DNA from: Asterias amurensis
Taxonomy: Eukaryota > Echinodermata > Asteroidea > Forcipulatida > Asteriidae
NCBI RefSeq assembly: GCF_032118995.1
Contig: NC_092666.1
Span: forward strand, 13,528,501-13,592,500
Direction of reading: 5' to 3'
Length of the DNA: 64,000 nucleotides
Positions 11,701 to 22,626 of the stretch are shown one piece after another. Made by a program: the position numbers and the translations under genes. The notes under the pieces are model-generated. The model had not been told where the DNA came from. It saw only the letters and a list, made by a program, of their open reading frames with translations, and made no database searches. Every line of letters begins with the position of its first letter. Position 1 is the first letter of the stretch.

Positions 11701-13628
11701 CATCGTGGGGAAAATTGTTAACTATAAAAATTAAATATGTGTTAAGTTTTGCAGGTGTTTGTGTGAATATTCTTTATTAATTATGTCAACAAATAGCATT
11801 ATTGAATTAACCAGAATGGAATAAAATTAAAGAGTTTATGACTGGTGTTTCCTTTAATTTAAGATCAGTTGATCCTTTGATTTAAAATTGTAGCATTAAC
11901 ACAGTAAAACATTAGAACAATCTTTAAAAAACTTGAGGATGAAGGCATTTGTATACATCGATTATTTTTGTTATATTTACAAAGACAATTTCTAAAAACC
12001 AATGGCTATAATTATACTATCAATTTTTTTGTTCAACTTTCGTTTCAATTAGTATAGGCCTTTAAAAGTATATAACAATACTAGTTTCTTTTGACTCAAG
12101 ATGAGCAGTCTGTTATTATCAATTCAGAACGTAGAAATTATCAAAGAAACAAGATCGGGCAGCTTTCCAGCTTTCTATTATTAGAGCCCCGGCCTATCAA
12201 ACTTATTGTAACACACGCCCTCTTGTGGTGGCACATCACGGAAACACGAAGATGTACGAGTACGACGTACATGTACAATCGTGCGTATTTAGGACAACTT
12301 TGCAAGAAATGGTCTAACAAAACCTTTCTGCGGGAGAAGAAAACATAATCAAATTACACCAAATTTTCACAAGTTAAACTTAAAAGTATGGGAATTAGCA
12401 CTGACAAAGTCGCATTCAATTTTGATGATTGTCTCTGGAAGAAATCTTGATTCAAAAAATGGAAAACGCCGACAAAAATAGGTTTTTATGGTAAAAGCTA
12501 TGCGACTAGCTGTACGATGTGCGGAATTTTATCGGCTACACGATGATGTAATCGTTATCTCATTTTGTGTAAACATGTGCTCCCGCATCGCAAAAAACCG
12601 TCTTCGGGCTTCTTCGGCGCTTTCCGAAGATTTCCGAAATCCGTTGTCCACGGGGTTCAAAGTTGACGTCATGCACAAACGAATGGGCGCTGCACGCCAG
12701 GCCAAGCTTCTGTTTTTTGTCGTTGCTCTCTTTTTTTTACAATATCTCCGAAACTATTCATCCGATTTCGAATATTTTTGAAATGTAAGCACGGGGAGAG
12801 AATGCTCCTGCCTGCTGTCAAGTCTCATAGTTGTGAGTTGTACAAAATGTGAGTTATGATTTAATATATTTCGTTCTTTTTTTTCGGGGCTGTGTGTGTG
12901 TGTGTTTTGGTACACGTAAAATCAACTTGATGAAACTGCCTACCTAAAATTACACGAAGGCCTTGGATTAGACAGAGGTCATGGCCTCCCTTTCCCCTCC
13001 CTGGTCTTCACCTTTGCTTTGTATGGTGCCCCTTCAAAAATCTCCCATGGATTTTAAGATGAAAATGGCCAAGTGCCCTCTCGTTCTCAAAGATATATTG
13101 TACTTTTACTACAACTAAAAGTAAGTAGGCCTGTTTATGAAAAAACATGCCCAAACCTAAATTAGTATTTTAATATTACCGGTAATAATTATTAGCCTAT
13201 ATTCAGATTCAGAATCAAATGGAAAAGTGGTTCCATGAGGCAATGGTTAGGTTGATTGAAGGAGTTTGAACAAAATATCCAAGATAAACATGATGAACCA
13301 CCTGTTGTTCAATGTGGGAGGGGCTAGGTTTAGGTAGGGGTGGTCCAATGGTGGACGTGCCTAGTTAGTAGGTGGTTTTGCGGGATTTGGACACTGGATA
13401 GAAATCACATACCCGTTCTTCCGTTAACGGTGCGGGATCGTCCCCGGTCAAATCAGACCCTGTTTTGCCAGCTGTTTCCCCGCCAATTTTGTCAGAACTT
13501 CTCCTGTGATAGAAGTAGGCTCCCACTGCCGCCCCGATTGCCAATGGAGCCCCAATAGCGAGCGCAACTTGCCATGATTTTGGCCAAGAACCACCAACAT
13601 CGGTGCCCGGTTTGCTAGCACCCGCCAT
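2727..13628 (-). CDS. TOMM70: Mitochondrial import receptor TOM70 (TPR protein), 11 coding exons
   Basis: Outer-membrane receptor that takes chaperone-bound preproteins, mainly carriers, and passes them to the TOM channel. Exons in transcript order: 13413-13628, 10303-10476, 9433-9559, 8773-8882, 8418-8533, 6901-7114, 6330-6464, 5130-5356, 4498-4595, 3678-3800, 2727-2886; all have GT/AG borders. The protein is about 565 residues (human about 608). The start has an N-terminal membrane anchor at about residues 20-40 and then an acidic linker. TPR landmarks follow: KNKGNKYFKAGRYEQAI, STFYQNRAAA, YVKALFRRSKA, RSYFSSFSDD, ALLMRATFYLLKG, LRANALIKRGSM, NADIYHHRGQ, CDFAYETLGTIEVQRGN and the C-terminal EMEMAHLFSL. 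Every exon-exon phase agrees except exon 8 (5130-5356). That exon is 227 bp although both neighbours demand phase 0; the extra 2 bp fall in a short CA run near 5157-5163. The introns are packed with foldback repeats. Confidence 0.94.
3279..3652. mobile_element. Foldback element, family B (copy 1)
   Basis: Ends read TTAAAGCCATTGGACCCTTT and its complement CGAAAGGGTCCAATGGCTTT. About 375 bp, in a TOMM70 intron. The inside carries the shared core (CCTGTGAAAATTTGGGCT) and a central TCTCGTTAACGAGA palindrome. No open reading frame of interest. Confidence 0.75.
3846..3970. mobile_element. Short MITE with TTAAGGGCCTTTCT ends
   Basis: About 125 bp bounded by ATTAAGGGCCTTTCT and AGAAAGGCCCTTAAT. It sits in the TOMM70 intron between exons 9 and 10. 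Only one copy is seen in the window. Confidence 0.6.
4719..5078. mobile_element. MITE, about 360 bp, imperfect long inverted repeats
   Basis: The left end AGCCATTTGTGAGTTAGATT, continuing through AATAACGTCTGG, is mirrored at the right end by CCAGACGTTATT and GCAAATGGCT. Inner arms around GACTATCGAGACAG are also mirrored. It lies in the TOMM70 intron between exons 8 and 9. Confidence 0.65.
5451..5904 (+). mobile_element. LINE 3' fragment (L2/CR1-like), inserted in a MITE
   Basis: One frame reads KLHWLPVNARIQYKVLLLTF, then PHYISELITPYTPTRSL, the typical C-terminal end of a LINE reverse-transcriptase ORF, followed by a frame change. A 3' tail (AAGCGCATTGAGAGTACTTG, then GCGCTATATAAGCA and ATT repeats) closes it. 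It splits a GGATTAATCCTA-type MITE whose halves lie at about 5425-5450 and 5905-6005; a relative is at 60900-61030. It is the same family as the fragment at 57278-57969. Confidence 0.75.
7159..7548. mobile_element. Foldback element, family A (copy 1)
   Basis: Ends TAAAGGCAGTGGACACTGTT and the complement AATTACCAATAGTGTCCA. Inside are GAAACGGCTCCCTCTGAAG, TTTTCGAGAAAGAAGTAATT, an inner palindrome of GACCTCA/TGAGGTC and the shared core CTCAAATTTTCACAGGTTTG. Lies in a TOMM70 intron. This is the commonest family in the window. Confidence 0.8.
7548..7940. mobile_element. Foldback element related to families A/B
   Basis: Abuts the preceding family A copy. The arms are mirrored: GTCCACAGATTTACATTAAA on the left against TTTAATGTAAGTCTGTGGAC on the right, with TTGAAATATTACTTACTGAG against its complement. 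The arms resemble parts of family B (CACAGATTTACA, TTGAAATATTA) but the ends differ. A diverged relative lies near 19060-19380. Confidence 0.6.
8131..8366. repeat. 15-bp minisatellite
   Basis: Tandem repeats of GGTTACTGTTGCTTA with a shorter variant GGTTACTTGCTTA, about 17 units. They sit in the TOMM70 intron between exons 5 and 6. Short and long units alternate in a pattern that suggests block duplication. Confidence 0.9.
8945..9240 (+). repeat. Probable tRNA-derived SINE
   Basis: An A-box-like TGGTCGAGTTGG near the start and a B-box-like stretch 40-50 bp further on, within a TOMM70 intron. The body shows no match to the other SINEs here. Immediately after it (9255-9400) is a degenerate GACTTGTGACTTGACTTGA simple repeat. 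Confidence 0.4.
9618..10172. mobile_element. Family B copy 2 joined to half of a family A element
   Basis: 9618-9979 is a complete family B element, with ends AGCCGTTGGACCCTTTCGGT and its complement. 9990-10172 is only the right half of a family A element, starting at GAGGTCTCG and ending CAATAGTGTCCAGTGTCTT. The join suggests B inserted into A and the A left arm was lost, or recombination between related cores. Confidence 0.65.
10797..11290 (+). mobile_element. Penelope-like retroelement, 3' end with hammerhead-like motif
   Basis: An open frame ending at the TAA at 10908-10910 reads VRLSREKLWIRRLQTIQPHG followed by LN. This REKxWI-x-LxTLxPxGLN signature is typical of the C-terminal end of the GIY-YIG endonuclease region of Penelope-like ORFs. 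About 300 bp of 3' untranslated sequence follows and carries a hammerhead-like motif at 11201-11238. The copy is strongly 5' truncated. It lies in TOMM70 intron 1, antisense to the gene. The family assignment rests on the motif only. Confidence 0.6.
11201..11238 (+). ncRNA. Degenerate hammerhead-ribozyme-like motif
   Basis: GCCU pairs with AGGC (stem I). The core reads CUGGAGA where CUGANGA is expected. GAC...GUC forms stem II, followed by GAAACGUC, the conserved strand of hammerheads carried by Penelope-like elements. The A-to-G change in the core would probably stop cleavage. Confidence 0.45.
11346..12944. mobile_element. Long TIR element (about 1.6 kb), non-coding
   Basis: The left end TAGGCAGTTTCAGTCAA is mirrored by TTGATGAAACTGCCTA at the right end. 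Further inward pairing exists (ATCGGATGTTTGG...ATATACC against ATATCTCCGAAAC...ATCCGATTTCGAA). No transposase-like frame is seen. It fills much of TOMM70 intron 1 and carries several GCGCCCTCT words. Confidence 0.5.
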
Positions 13629-13632
13629 TTTG
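13621..13632 (-). promoter_or_regulatory. YY1-like motif over the TOMM70 start codon
   Basis: On the minus strand the start codon lies in CAAAATGGCGGG, close to the AANATGGCGGC pattern bound by YY1 at the 5' ends of many animal housekeeping and mitochondrial genes. Inference only. Confidence 0.35.
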
Positions 13633-14996
13633 AAACCGTGCCTTCCGAGTCAACCTTGTCCGCAAGATGTTATGTCAAGAATATTATGCGTAGCAAACCT
13701 CTAGCAATATTTTCGAACCCGCTTAAAATGAAAACGACGTGAAATGTTCACGAGATTCGGAAGGAAAGGAAAGTGAGCACCAAACTGTGGCAAGTTTAAA
13801 AGCTTGTCAACAACCGTCACTACCTATTTATGATTGACTTCCAAAAACTGGGTAACAAGATTTCACCTGAAACATCTTGACGGCAAAATTAAGCAATTAT
13901 AGGTATTGGTCACATTAAGTTGACTAAAATTATCCTCCTGTTGTTTCTGGGTAAAAAAAAATATTGAAAGTGACCGATGATAGTTGACGGTATTTGACCA
14001 AAACATAACCCTTGTTTCTTGTGCCCATTTTGCTTCAAACTTCAGCCGGTCTCATTGCACAGCACAAGTATCCGAAGTAATTAAACTGGCAACAACAGTC
14101 CTCCCACCAGGTATTTATGTGCTTACAATTATCATACGCTGACATGAGACAAACAGTATTATACTTGGTTCCAAATCTGTGATCATAGTCTACAAAAACA
14201 TTGGCTTGACCTATAACAAAATGCAACAGAAACGATTTTTTTTAACAGTCTCTTAAAACCCTCAAAAAAGTAGAAAAAGTAAGCAGGGGAAATAATTATG
14301 GACATTTGCATATAAATTAAAAATTGTAATTTTTACCTTTATATTTCAACAATGTTTGTGTGCATACACTCTAGAGTAAAATTTAGATAATATTTCCAAA
14401 TCAAATTTGTAAGCAAAAGTCTCTTGAAACCCAACAAAACAAAGTATAAAAAAATAGAGAGAAGTACCCTCGTACGGTAATATTATTTGCATAATTTGCA
14501 TAAATCAAATTTGCCGTTTCGCCTTTGTTTTTACAAATGTATGTGCACCCGCGTGGTATAGTAGTAAAATTGATACATTGTCACATCAAATTTTCATGCA
14601 AATATCTCTTGAAAACCAGGAAACCCTTCCAAACGTAGTATCAAATATTATATTCAAAGTTTCCGTAGAGGAGTGTGGAGTGACTCGTTTTTGCCAGTGC
14701 ATTGACGTCATTTGTGTGACACGAAAACCGATGACGAGCCCCAATAAGTCAGTAATACTAATTTGGAAAAATACGAAAAATTACTCTAAATTAAGCTAGA
14801 TTCTTCAATAATTAATCTGAAGATTGGAACAAGGATCCGTTCTGAGGACTGCTTCTTGAAGAAATAATTCCTAAATAGTGTTACATTAAAGGACTTAGTA
14901 AAGTTTAGTAATAACGCCTGACACTAACGCGCACTATTTCTTTCGGATACTTATTAGTGTGTGGGGCCGGCCGGCAATATAGGCACCAGAAACAAA
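13629..14996. other. Divergent intergenic region between TOMM70 and the DHHC gene
   Basis: About 1.37 kb, AT-rich, with no gene and no recognised TATA box. 14240-14650 holds two or three degenerate copies of an approximately 175-bp unit (TCTCTTGAAA..., TTTGCATAAAT...). It must contain both 5' untranslated regions and possibly a shared promoter. Confidence 0.5.
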
Positions 14997-17900
14997 ATGG
15001 TCGTCTTTCGGAACGATCCTTGTGGAATCGTGTGCCTTTTTATTACTTATGGGGCCGTTTTATATGCGGATTATGTTGTTATACAATGGCTCATCATACC
15101 AACAATGGTGGACAGGTATTGACAGTTTGAATTTTGTAATATAAGCTTTTATTTATCATTAAAATAATGATTGAAAAAAAACAAAAGTAAACTCGTCTGT
15201 CGTATTTTTTGACGATGATGTTGTCAACACAAGAGGGCGCTTTAATTACTTCATATTATCTTGCACAGTTACCGTGATCAAAGCGATGATGTAGTTTCTA
15301 CCTCCATGATGTAGCTCAAGCTAGACAGCTACAGTCAGATATAATGTTATACTATAGGCCCTAGCCAATGACAAAATAGTTTAGAATTAGAGAATAACAA
15401 AGTAGTTGCGATTACTCCTAGAACTATCCTACTACCCTACCTATGACGAGTATGATAATTATGAGGTTTGTTCCGCTAGTGAGACGGTAGCGGAACGAAC
15501 GAAAAAGTTTCCGTATGGCGCCACCACTTTTTCATTCGATCTCAATGAGATTGAGATATCCCTTTTTGTAAAAATGCGTGAAAAAGTGGTGGCGCCATAA
15601 GGATGGTTATCCGAACGAACCTCCATAGTTCTAGGATTTTTAGAAAAAAATTAACCCTTCTCCACCGTTGCGTCGGGTGGACAGTCCTGACAGTTACGAT
15701 TATCGAAGGAGGGTTACCAGATTACGATTATCGGAGGAGGGTTACCAGGTTACGATTATTGGAGGAGGGTTACCAGGTTACAATTATCGAAAACACTGAC
15801 ACTACCATCCTCAGGCCTGTGTGGTCCAGTGTGAAGTTCACGAGGCTTGCTTGAGCCTGGAACTTGTATTTATTTCATGTTTTGTGTTTTTTGTTTACAC
15901 AGCTTATGGGGTGCCTTTCACGGAATGGTATTCAACCTGATTGTGTTGATGATAACAATGTCACACCTCAGGGCCGTATTGTCAGATCCAGGTAAGATTT
16001 CTGAACTCCTCTGGCAGCACAAACACCCCCCCCCCCCCCAAAAAAAAACAAAAAAAAAAAAAACATCCCCAGTCCATTAAAATCCACCATTTGGTTCTGT
16101 TGGACTGAGGACTGGGCTTTGTATAGACTTGATTCAAGTCTTAGATTGCAGTTATTCTTCTGCATCTCAGCCACGAAAAACGCCCCCACATTATAATATT
16201 AGCTATCACGCGCCCTAACTCGTAGGCTAAATGACGAAGAAAGATCACAAGAGGGCGCTGTTTGTAGCAGCTTTCAGGACGACTAAAAAGCCACGATTAA
16301 AGACTTGGAACCAAGTCTAGGCTTTGTACAAAACAAAACGGATTATGCTATGAAAAAGGGGTCAGTAAACCAGAATCAAACGGTCTTGAGAGTCCTTGAC
16401 AGCAGAGATCAACAAGCTTTACAACAGTGTTCGTCTTCAACAGTAATAATTGGATCAACTTTTTCTTGCGTCAAGCGAATTTCACGTGCTTACTCCAGGT
16501 TACTAGGCATTTGCAATCCAACAGATCTTTAAAGGCAGTGGACACTATTGGTAATTCCCCCCCCCCCAAAAAAAAAAAAAAATAATAAATATATATATTT
16601 GCATAAAACCTTAATTTGTACTGAGTAATGGGGAGAGGTTGATATTATAAACATTGTGAGAAACAGCTCCCTCTGAAGTAATGTAGTTTTCGAGAAAGAA
16701 GTAATTTTCCACAAATTTGATTTTGAGACCTTAGAATTGGATTTTGAGGTCTCGAAATCAAGCATCTGAAAGCACACAACTTCGTGTGATAAGGGTGTTT
16801 TTTCTTTCATTATTATCTTTCAACTTCAACAACCAATTGAGCTCAAATTTTCACAGGTTTGTTATTTTATGCATGTTGAGATACACAAAGTGATAAGACT
16901 TGTCTTTGACAATATCCAATAGTGTCCAGTTTAGTGCTGGGCGAATAGTGAAATTTTGTTATTCGGATACCGCTGGCCAACTATCCGAAGTTAACCAGAT
17001 ATTTGAATAAATTTTTTCGCCGCTAAAGGGCCCTATTAAAATAAAAATTTTAAAAAAATTAAAAAAATTGTCGCTAGAGGGCGCTGTTTGTGAATGAGAT
17101 CTTCTTGGCGGATTGATATAAGTTTTAGACAGTGTCACACGGTTCATTCATAAAAACGACTGGATCTAATTTAAAGATGGCGATTTGCTTTTTCTTTTGA
17201 TCGTGGATGACTCTACGTGAAGGAAAACTTGTGAAATCTTTGAACAAATTACGTCAGAAATGTCATTGTTTTAACTCTTCACGGAGGTGAGCATAGTTAA
17301 ATACTTAATTTATGATGTTTTATGCTGTCTTAATAGAAGTTTCAGACAAAAACATCAGGATTCAGACAAAGCATTCATGTCAGTTGTCGCCCGACATCCG
17401 CGGATATTCGGATATTAAAGAATATCCGGTTACTTGGTTGTAATTACAGAACTATCCGGTTTATGAACAACTATTCGCGCCCTATGCGGATATCCGGTTA
17501 AAAAAAAGGCATTTGCGGTTACGGATAGGAAAACCTATTCACCATTAACCGGATACTCGAATAATTCGCCCAGGCCTAGTCCAGTTAAACAGCTAGCGCA
17601 GATATTCAGTGCTATACTTGCCCTGTAACTTACGTGTAAGTGAAGAATGGGGGATGCAAGCTCAGAATTCTGGGTTAAGAAGAGCCAGGAAGTTTGTCCA
17701 AAATTTTGAAGTCCTATTCCACTCATACTTTTAAAGAAATAATCCAGAGTCACTTCTTCATTTTTTCCCAGGTATTGTTCCACTGCCCAGCATTGACTTG
17801 GCAAATATGAGGTCCGGTCAGATTCCGAAAAAGATTGTTCATAAGGTATGGATCCTATAACCAGTTACTTGTTCCTTTTTGGGTATTCTTATCAGTCACA

Positions 17901-20900
17901 CTATGTATGTCGCCTTTGCTGAAATGTTGCCATGTTCACATGCAGTTGAAGGGAAGGTATGGTCATACATGTAGATTGATAACTGATATTATCAAACTGA
18001 TATTTCTGAAACAGGATGGAACAAATTGGACCGTTTGCCAGAAATGTGAAGCATATCGGCCACCGAGGGCACACCACTGTCGTATCTGTCGGCGATGTAT
18101 ACGCAAAATGGATCATCACTGCCCTTGGTAAGGAATAGGATGCGTTACTGACCCCTTCCCATGAGCCCATCCTGTGCTTTTGCTGATGTGCCCGTTGCAA
18201 GGTTTCAATAAAAAATTGAAATTGTCCTCATAGACCTTTTCGGAAATACTGCAGGCATGTGAGACTTCCTCTTTTCAGCTGATTTCTTCCTTTTTGGATT
18301 TTGAGTTTCCTCTTCTTTTCTTCACTTTCTGTGTACAAAAGTATAGGCCAATTATATTTTGCTCTATTTTTCTTGCCTGGTGTTCTTTTTTGTTCTTTTT
18401 TATGGATAGTTACTCACATGCCTGATACTGGGGCGTGCGCGTAAAGCTTGGAATTAGGTGCATTTTGGTCTAGCTGGTGTCCAAATTTGATCCATATCTA
18501 TCCCACAGTGCACCTCATTCAACAGTCTGCGCTTGCGCAATGGTATTTGCGAAAAGGTCTATAGAAGTGGCGCTGTCCTAGACCACAAATTTAGCCCCAT
18601 GGCAGTTTGAATTCTTATAATTATATTGTTAATCAAAGCATGCCAAGTGTTGCATCTACATGTGTATAAATATTAGACTTCAATTTTAGATTTCATAAAT
18701 GTATCTTAAAAAAATTCTTCGTTTTGCAGGATTAATAATTGTGTAGGGGAATTCAACCAAAAGTATTTCATACAGTTTCTATTCTATGTTGGTAAGTTCA
18801 TCGTTTTGATTAAAAACGCTTGATTGGTTCACTGTGTTGTCTGACAGCTTGTGATTGGTTCAATGTTTTGTCTGACAGCTTGTGATTGGTTCAGCAGTTT
18901 TGTTGACAGCTTGTGATTGGTCCAGTGTTTCGTGTGACAGCTTTTGATTGGTACCTTTGTTTTATTGCAAATTTTCATATTATTTCACTGTATAGATTGT
19001 CTGCTTTCTATTGGCCCATAGTTGCCAGTTTTTACTGGTTACAGAAACATTACAGAATTAGTCAAAAACAAAAATCGTGGAGATCAGAGATTAACATAAA
19101 ACTTACACGGTCTAATGATGATGATAGTTGAAAACATCCCTTGAAATATTTCTGTCTGAAATGTCATAATTGATGAGAAACAAATAATCTAAATTCGCAT
19201 TTGGAGTTTATCGCTCTGTGAGCGTTTTGTTTTATTTATTTTTGTTTTGGCATTGATACAATGCAAAATGTGTAATTAGTTTTTCATTATCTCGTGACCC
19301 AGATGGCCGATCGATCTCAAACTTTTCCAGGTTTGTCAGTTCAGGTATATGGTTGATTACATAAAGTGCTTACACTGCCAGCAACGGTTTCGTCATCAAA
19401 AACCAATTAATGTAATGTTCCTTTAACTTTTGTTTGATTGGCATTTTTTGATTGGCTCATATTACCTGATTTTGATTGCTTTTTGTTTGTTTGACATCCT
19501 TTGATCTGTTCTTTTTGAAATGCTGTATTTAACATCCCTTATGTTCGTTAACACTGAGTTTTTAACATGCAATATATTCTTCCCAATTCAATCTGAGTTC
19601 CGATTTTTGTTTTGTTCCCCAGACAAATTATTAAAATTTGTAATAATATTTGCCTGAAAGTATATTGTTTTATAGAGAAGCCCTTGTATTTTGTCTTACT
19701 TTTTTCTAATGGCGAAATATCATTCCTGACTTAATGAGTATTTTAATACCATGGCATTATGTTTTTTTGTTCGTCCCTTTTTGTTGTGTCGTATTGTATG
19801 TTGTCCTGCTAGGGTAGAGTTTCTGCTTAGGCACTGTTTAAGTTTTGTCAGAACTAAAATTTGCTTTTAAAGGTTATTATAATTTATACATTACTCTTCT
19901 TTTGAGCTGTATTAGTACATAGATTTGTGGTTTTTCGTGACTGACCCATAAAGTTGTATTTATATTCAAAATCTATAAAGGAAAACTAGTGTTTTTAATT
20001 TGTCTATATGTTTATAGATTATAGATTATGAAGAAATGACAAATAGATAGAACTTAAGGGTCCCCAAGGGAGAACAGTTCATTGAGCACCTGGTGGGGCT
20101 ACCCTGGTTTAAATAAGACAAAATAAATGAATAATTTATCATTTGTCTTACAGGTGTTGCAGGAATACATGCCATTCTTATTGTAATCATATCCTGGTTA
20201 TATGACTGCCCAATGTGCCACAACATGATCCAGAAAAATGCCAGAATGTAAGTTTTCACTTCTTATACTGGATGCGTTCAAATAGATAGCTTCCCTGGGT
20301 TGACCCTGGGTTGACCCAGGTCCAGTCCCCTGGTGCCTTCAGTGTGGCTGGGCCAATGACTTGGAACAATCTCCCTACTGCCATAAGGGAATTTTATACT
20401 CTATCTGCTTTTCGTAAAGTCCTATTAAGACTCACCTTTTTCCATGTTAATTTCTTTCTAGTGCGCTATGATCTTGATGGGATAGCACCTTATAAATTTT
20501 AATTGTTACATGTATGTCATGTAACAATTTTATGTTTTGAGCTCATTCTACATGGGTTCATCAAGATCAGCCCTAAGTATTCTTGCTTGTGACCTAATAA
20601 ACAAAAAACGTTCTCAATGGCCACAGTTAGGCCACTATACAAAAAAAATTGTTGATCGTCCCCGCCCGACTGTTCAAAACCCCCCAACCCCATTTGTTTT
20701 TTGTTTTTCTTCTTTTTTTATCATAAAAACATGTCTGGATATCTCTTTTACTGCCTAGATTTTTCAGCTGATATTTTTTTCAAAATGTACAGGTTTGAAA
20801 AGATGTTTAAAGAAGGTTTTTATTCATGTTGGCAAAGCAAGAACAATTCTTCAAATATTTACTTGGGCTTACACTGTGCTTAGTTGTTTGAAAAGTTTAC

Positions 20901-22626
20901 AGAAAATGTCATCTAGGAGTTAAATTTGTTTGACAAAACTATTGAAAACATCAAAAACACACAAACCCTCTGTTTTATAGTGATTGTGATGATTTTTAGA
21001 TTTTTTATTTCATATGAAAAAAAAAAACCTCCCTCCCTCTTCCATCTGCAAATAAAAAGAACGATCAACAATTTTTTTTTAATGTGGCCTTAGTTTGACA
21101 CACATTTTTACCCTTTGTGCTTAGCCAATCAAACGCAGCCACTGTTTCAAATACAAGCACAGCGCTGTATGTCATAAATTTACAGAAGATGCTGCTATTA
21201 ATTAATTTATGTTCTCTTTTCTTTTCAGAGCCCATAGCATCGTCTTAGTGGTTCTGTCTCTCCTGTTTGGCCTTTTTGTTATAGCTATTGGGTGTGACCA
21301 GGTAAGATGATCACTTTGAATTTTGTTTTTCCCTCCCCAGCCCTGCGTCTGGGTTTCCCTTGCGGATTCACTCTTAAAATTAATGAAAAAATAGAAATAG
21401 CTGTTGCAAAAAACTTAACCGACCAAAAAAAACTGATGGTGTTAAAGCTAAACAAAATAGTTAATGTAGAGGTTTGCTGAAACGAATGTTTTTGATGACT
21501 CTGTTTTTATAGGTACAAGCAATTTTCGAAGAGGAAACGGCGGTCGAGCAGGTCAAACTAAAAAGTGGCGCTACCAATGGTCATCGGGTCAAAGGTCAAA
21601 AAAACAAAATGACCTTGCTTCGAGAGGTGTTTGGCAAAGGTAAGAGACACCTACTGCAAAGATTTTATTGGGTGCTTTCGAATAGCTTCCCGTGTGTACC
21701 TGGGATTTACACTCTTAGCCACCAAAAACCTGTGGTGGCTGACACTTGGGCAGACACAATTATCACCTGTGAAATAATCAAATGCATCCATTGTTTCAGT
21801 GCTGTTGCACGCCATGCATGTTTCTGTTTGATGTATTTTTAACATGTTATGATGTTTGCTTATTACAGTTCATGCAGTTTCTTAACTGCTGTACATGTTT
21901 TAATAATCAATTTTTTGAATTGAATTAAATTGAATTTGTGAAAGGGCCTTTGGTGATTTTTCCATCGAAATTCATGCCCTAGAATGGAGTCTTCCAAAAA
22001 CCAACGACGTTATTTCCTATTTGGTTATCTGTCATGTGCTTTGTATTTTTGTCTGTTCTGTATGTATTAAAGGCAGTGGACACTATTGGTAATTACTCAA
22101 AATAATTATTAGTATAAAACCTTACTTGGTAATGAGTAATTGGGTGAGGTTGGTAGTATATAACATTGTGAGAAACGGCTCCTTTTGAAGTGGAGTAGTT
22201 TTCGAGAAAGAAGTAATTTTCCACGAATTTGATTTCGAGACCTCAAGTTTAGAATTTACGTCTCGAAATAAGGGTGTTTTTTCTTTCATTAATATCTCGC
22301 AACTTCGGCGACCGATTGAGCTCAAATTTTCACAGGTTGGTTATTTTATATATATGTTGCGATACACCAAGTGAGAAGACTGGTCTTTGACAATAACCAT
22401 TAGTGTCCACTGTCTTTAACTCTACTGTTATTGTTTTTGTTTGGACACTCCCTAACACAAGCTGTGCTTACTCGTTTACGTAGTATTTTATTATGTTGAT
22501 TGAGGAATTTGGAAATAAATGTTGAATTGTTGAATTGAATCTGCAGGGCCCATATTGTGTTGGATCCTACCTTGGCGCTCCAGTCGACGAGTTCCTCTCA
22601 TTCCCCCCAACTGGGAAGTTGTATAA
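14997..22626 (+). CDS. ZDHHC3/7-like: DHHC-type palmitoyltransferase (ZDHHC3/7-like), 9 coding exons
   Basis: Membrane S-acyltransferase that puts palmitate on cysteines of target proteins, usually in the Golgi. Exons: 14997-15115, 15903-15991, 17772-17845, 18015-18127, 18730-18791, 20154-20247, 21229-21301, 21513-21639, 22547-22626. All have GT/AG borders and agreeing phases, giving 276 residues. An in-frame TAG at 14955 supports this start. The zinc-binding cysteine-rich domain begins at Cys102 ([16 protein letters not shown]) and includes the catalytic DHHC at 127-130 (RKMDHHCPW), then [13 protein letters not shown]. Four membrane segments are visible: two before and two after the DHHC domain. 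The motif EETAVEQVK matches the ETGIEQ region of ZDHHC3, and the C-terminus ends in WEVV, like the YVV of ZDHHC3. It is shorter at the N-terminus than human ZDHHC3. Whether it is the single orthologue of both human genes needs a tree. Confidence 0.94.
15500..15605. mobile_element. Family E foldback (GGCGCCACCACTTTTTC arms)
   Basis: TATGGCGCCACCACTTTTTC is mirrored by GAAAAAGTGGTGGCGCCATA around a short centre with ATCTCAATGAGATTGAGATA. Sits in intron 1 of the DHHC gene. More arms of the same family lie at 42826-43140. Confidence 0.7.
15695..15795. repeat. Short tandem repeat, 26-28 bp unit
   Basis: Three to four copies of GGAGGGTTACCAGGTTACGA followed by TTAT. Intronic (DHHC gene intron 1). 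Confidence 0.75.
16530..16931. mobile_element. Family A element (copy 3), target of a hAT-like insertion
   Basis: A full-length family A element, AAAGGCAGTGGACACTATTG to AATAGTGTCCAGTT, with a C/A-rich expansion at about 16557-16580. Its right end is interrupted by the element at 16932-17578. Confidence 0.75.
16932..17578. mobile_element. hAT-type non-autonomous DNA transposon
   Basis: 647 bp with ends TAGTGCTGGGCGAA and TTCGCCCAGGCCTA, flanked by an 8-bp target duplication GTCCAGTT (16924-16931 and 17579-17586). Eight-base duplications and TAG...CTA-like ends fit the hAT superfamily. The inside is rich in GGATATCCGG-type words. No transposase frame is seen. It lies in intron 2 of the DHHC gene and sits inside a family A element. 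Confidence 0.75.
18822..18955. repeat. Tandem repeat, about 35 bp, with ATTGG boxes
   Basis: Four to five copies of GACAGCTTGTGATTGGTTCA joined by a variable TGTTTTGTCT stretch, in an intron of the DHHC gene. Each unit contains an inverted CCAAT box. Confidence 0.75.
20303..20535 (+). mobile_element. LINE C-terminal fragment
   Basis: A frame reads [20 protein letters not shown] followed by [12 protein letters not shown], the common xxxWNxLPxxI...F+..L ending of LINE ORF2 proteins. It follows a foldback remnant (GTTGACCCTGGGTTGACCC at about 20297) related to 33864-34016. Intronic in the DHHC gene. Confidence 0.6.
22069..22418. mobile_element. Family A element (copy 4)
   Basis: Starts at AAAGGCAGTGGACACTATTG and ends CCATTAGTGTCCACTGTCTT. 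Includes GAAACGGCTCCTTTTGAAG and the shared CTCAAATTTTCACAGGTT core. Lies in the last intron of the DHHC gene. Confidence 0.8.

Noticed and set aside
12488-12781. 97-codon frame in the long TIR element
   Set aside because: No transposase motif, no similarity to known domains; likely chance in non-coding sequence.
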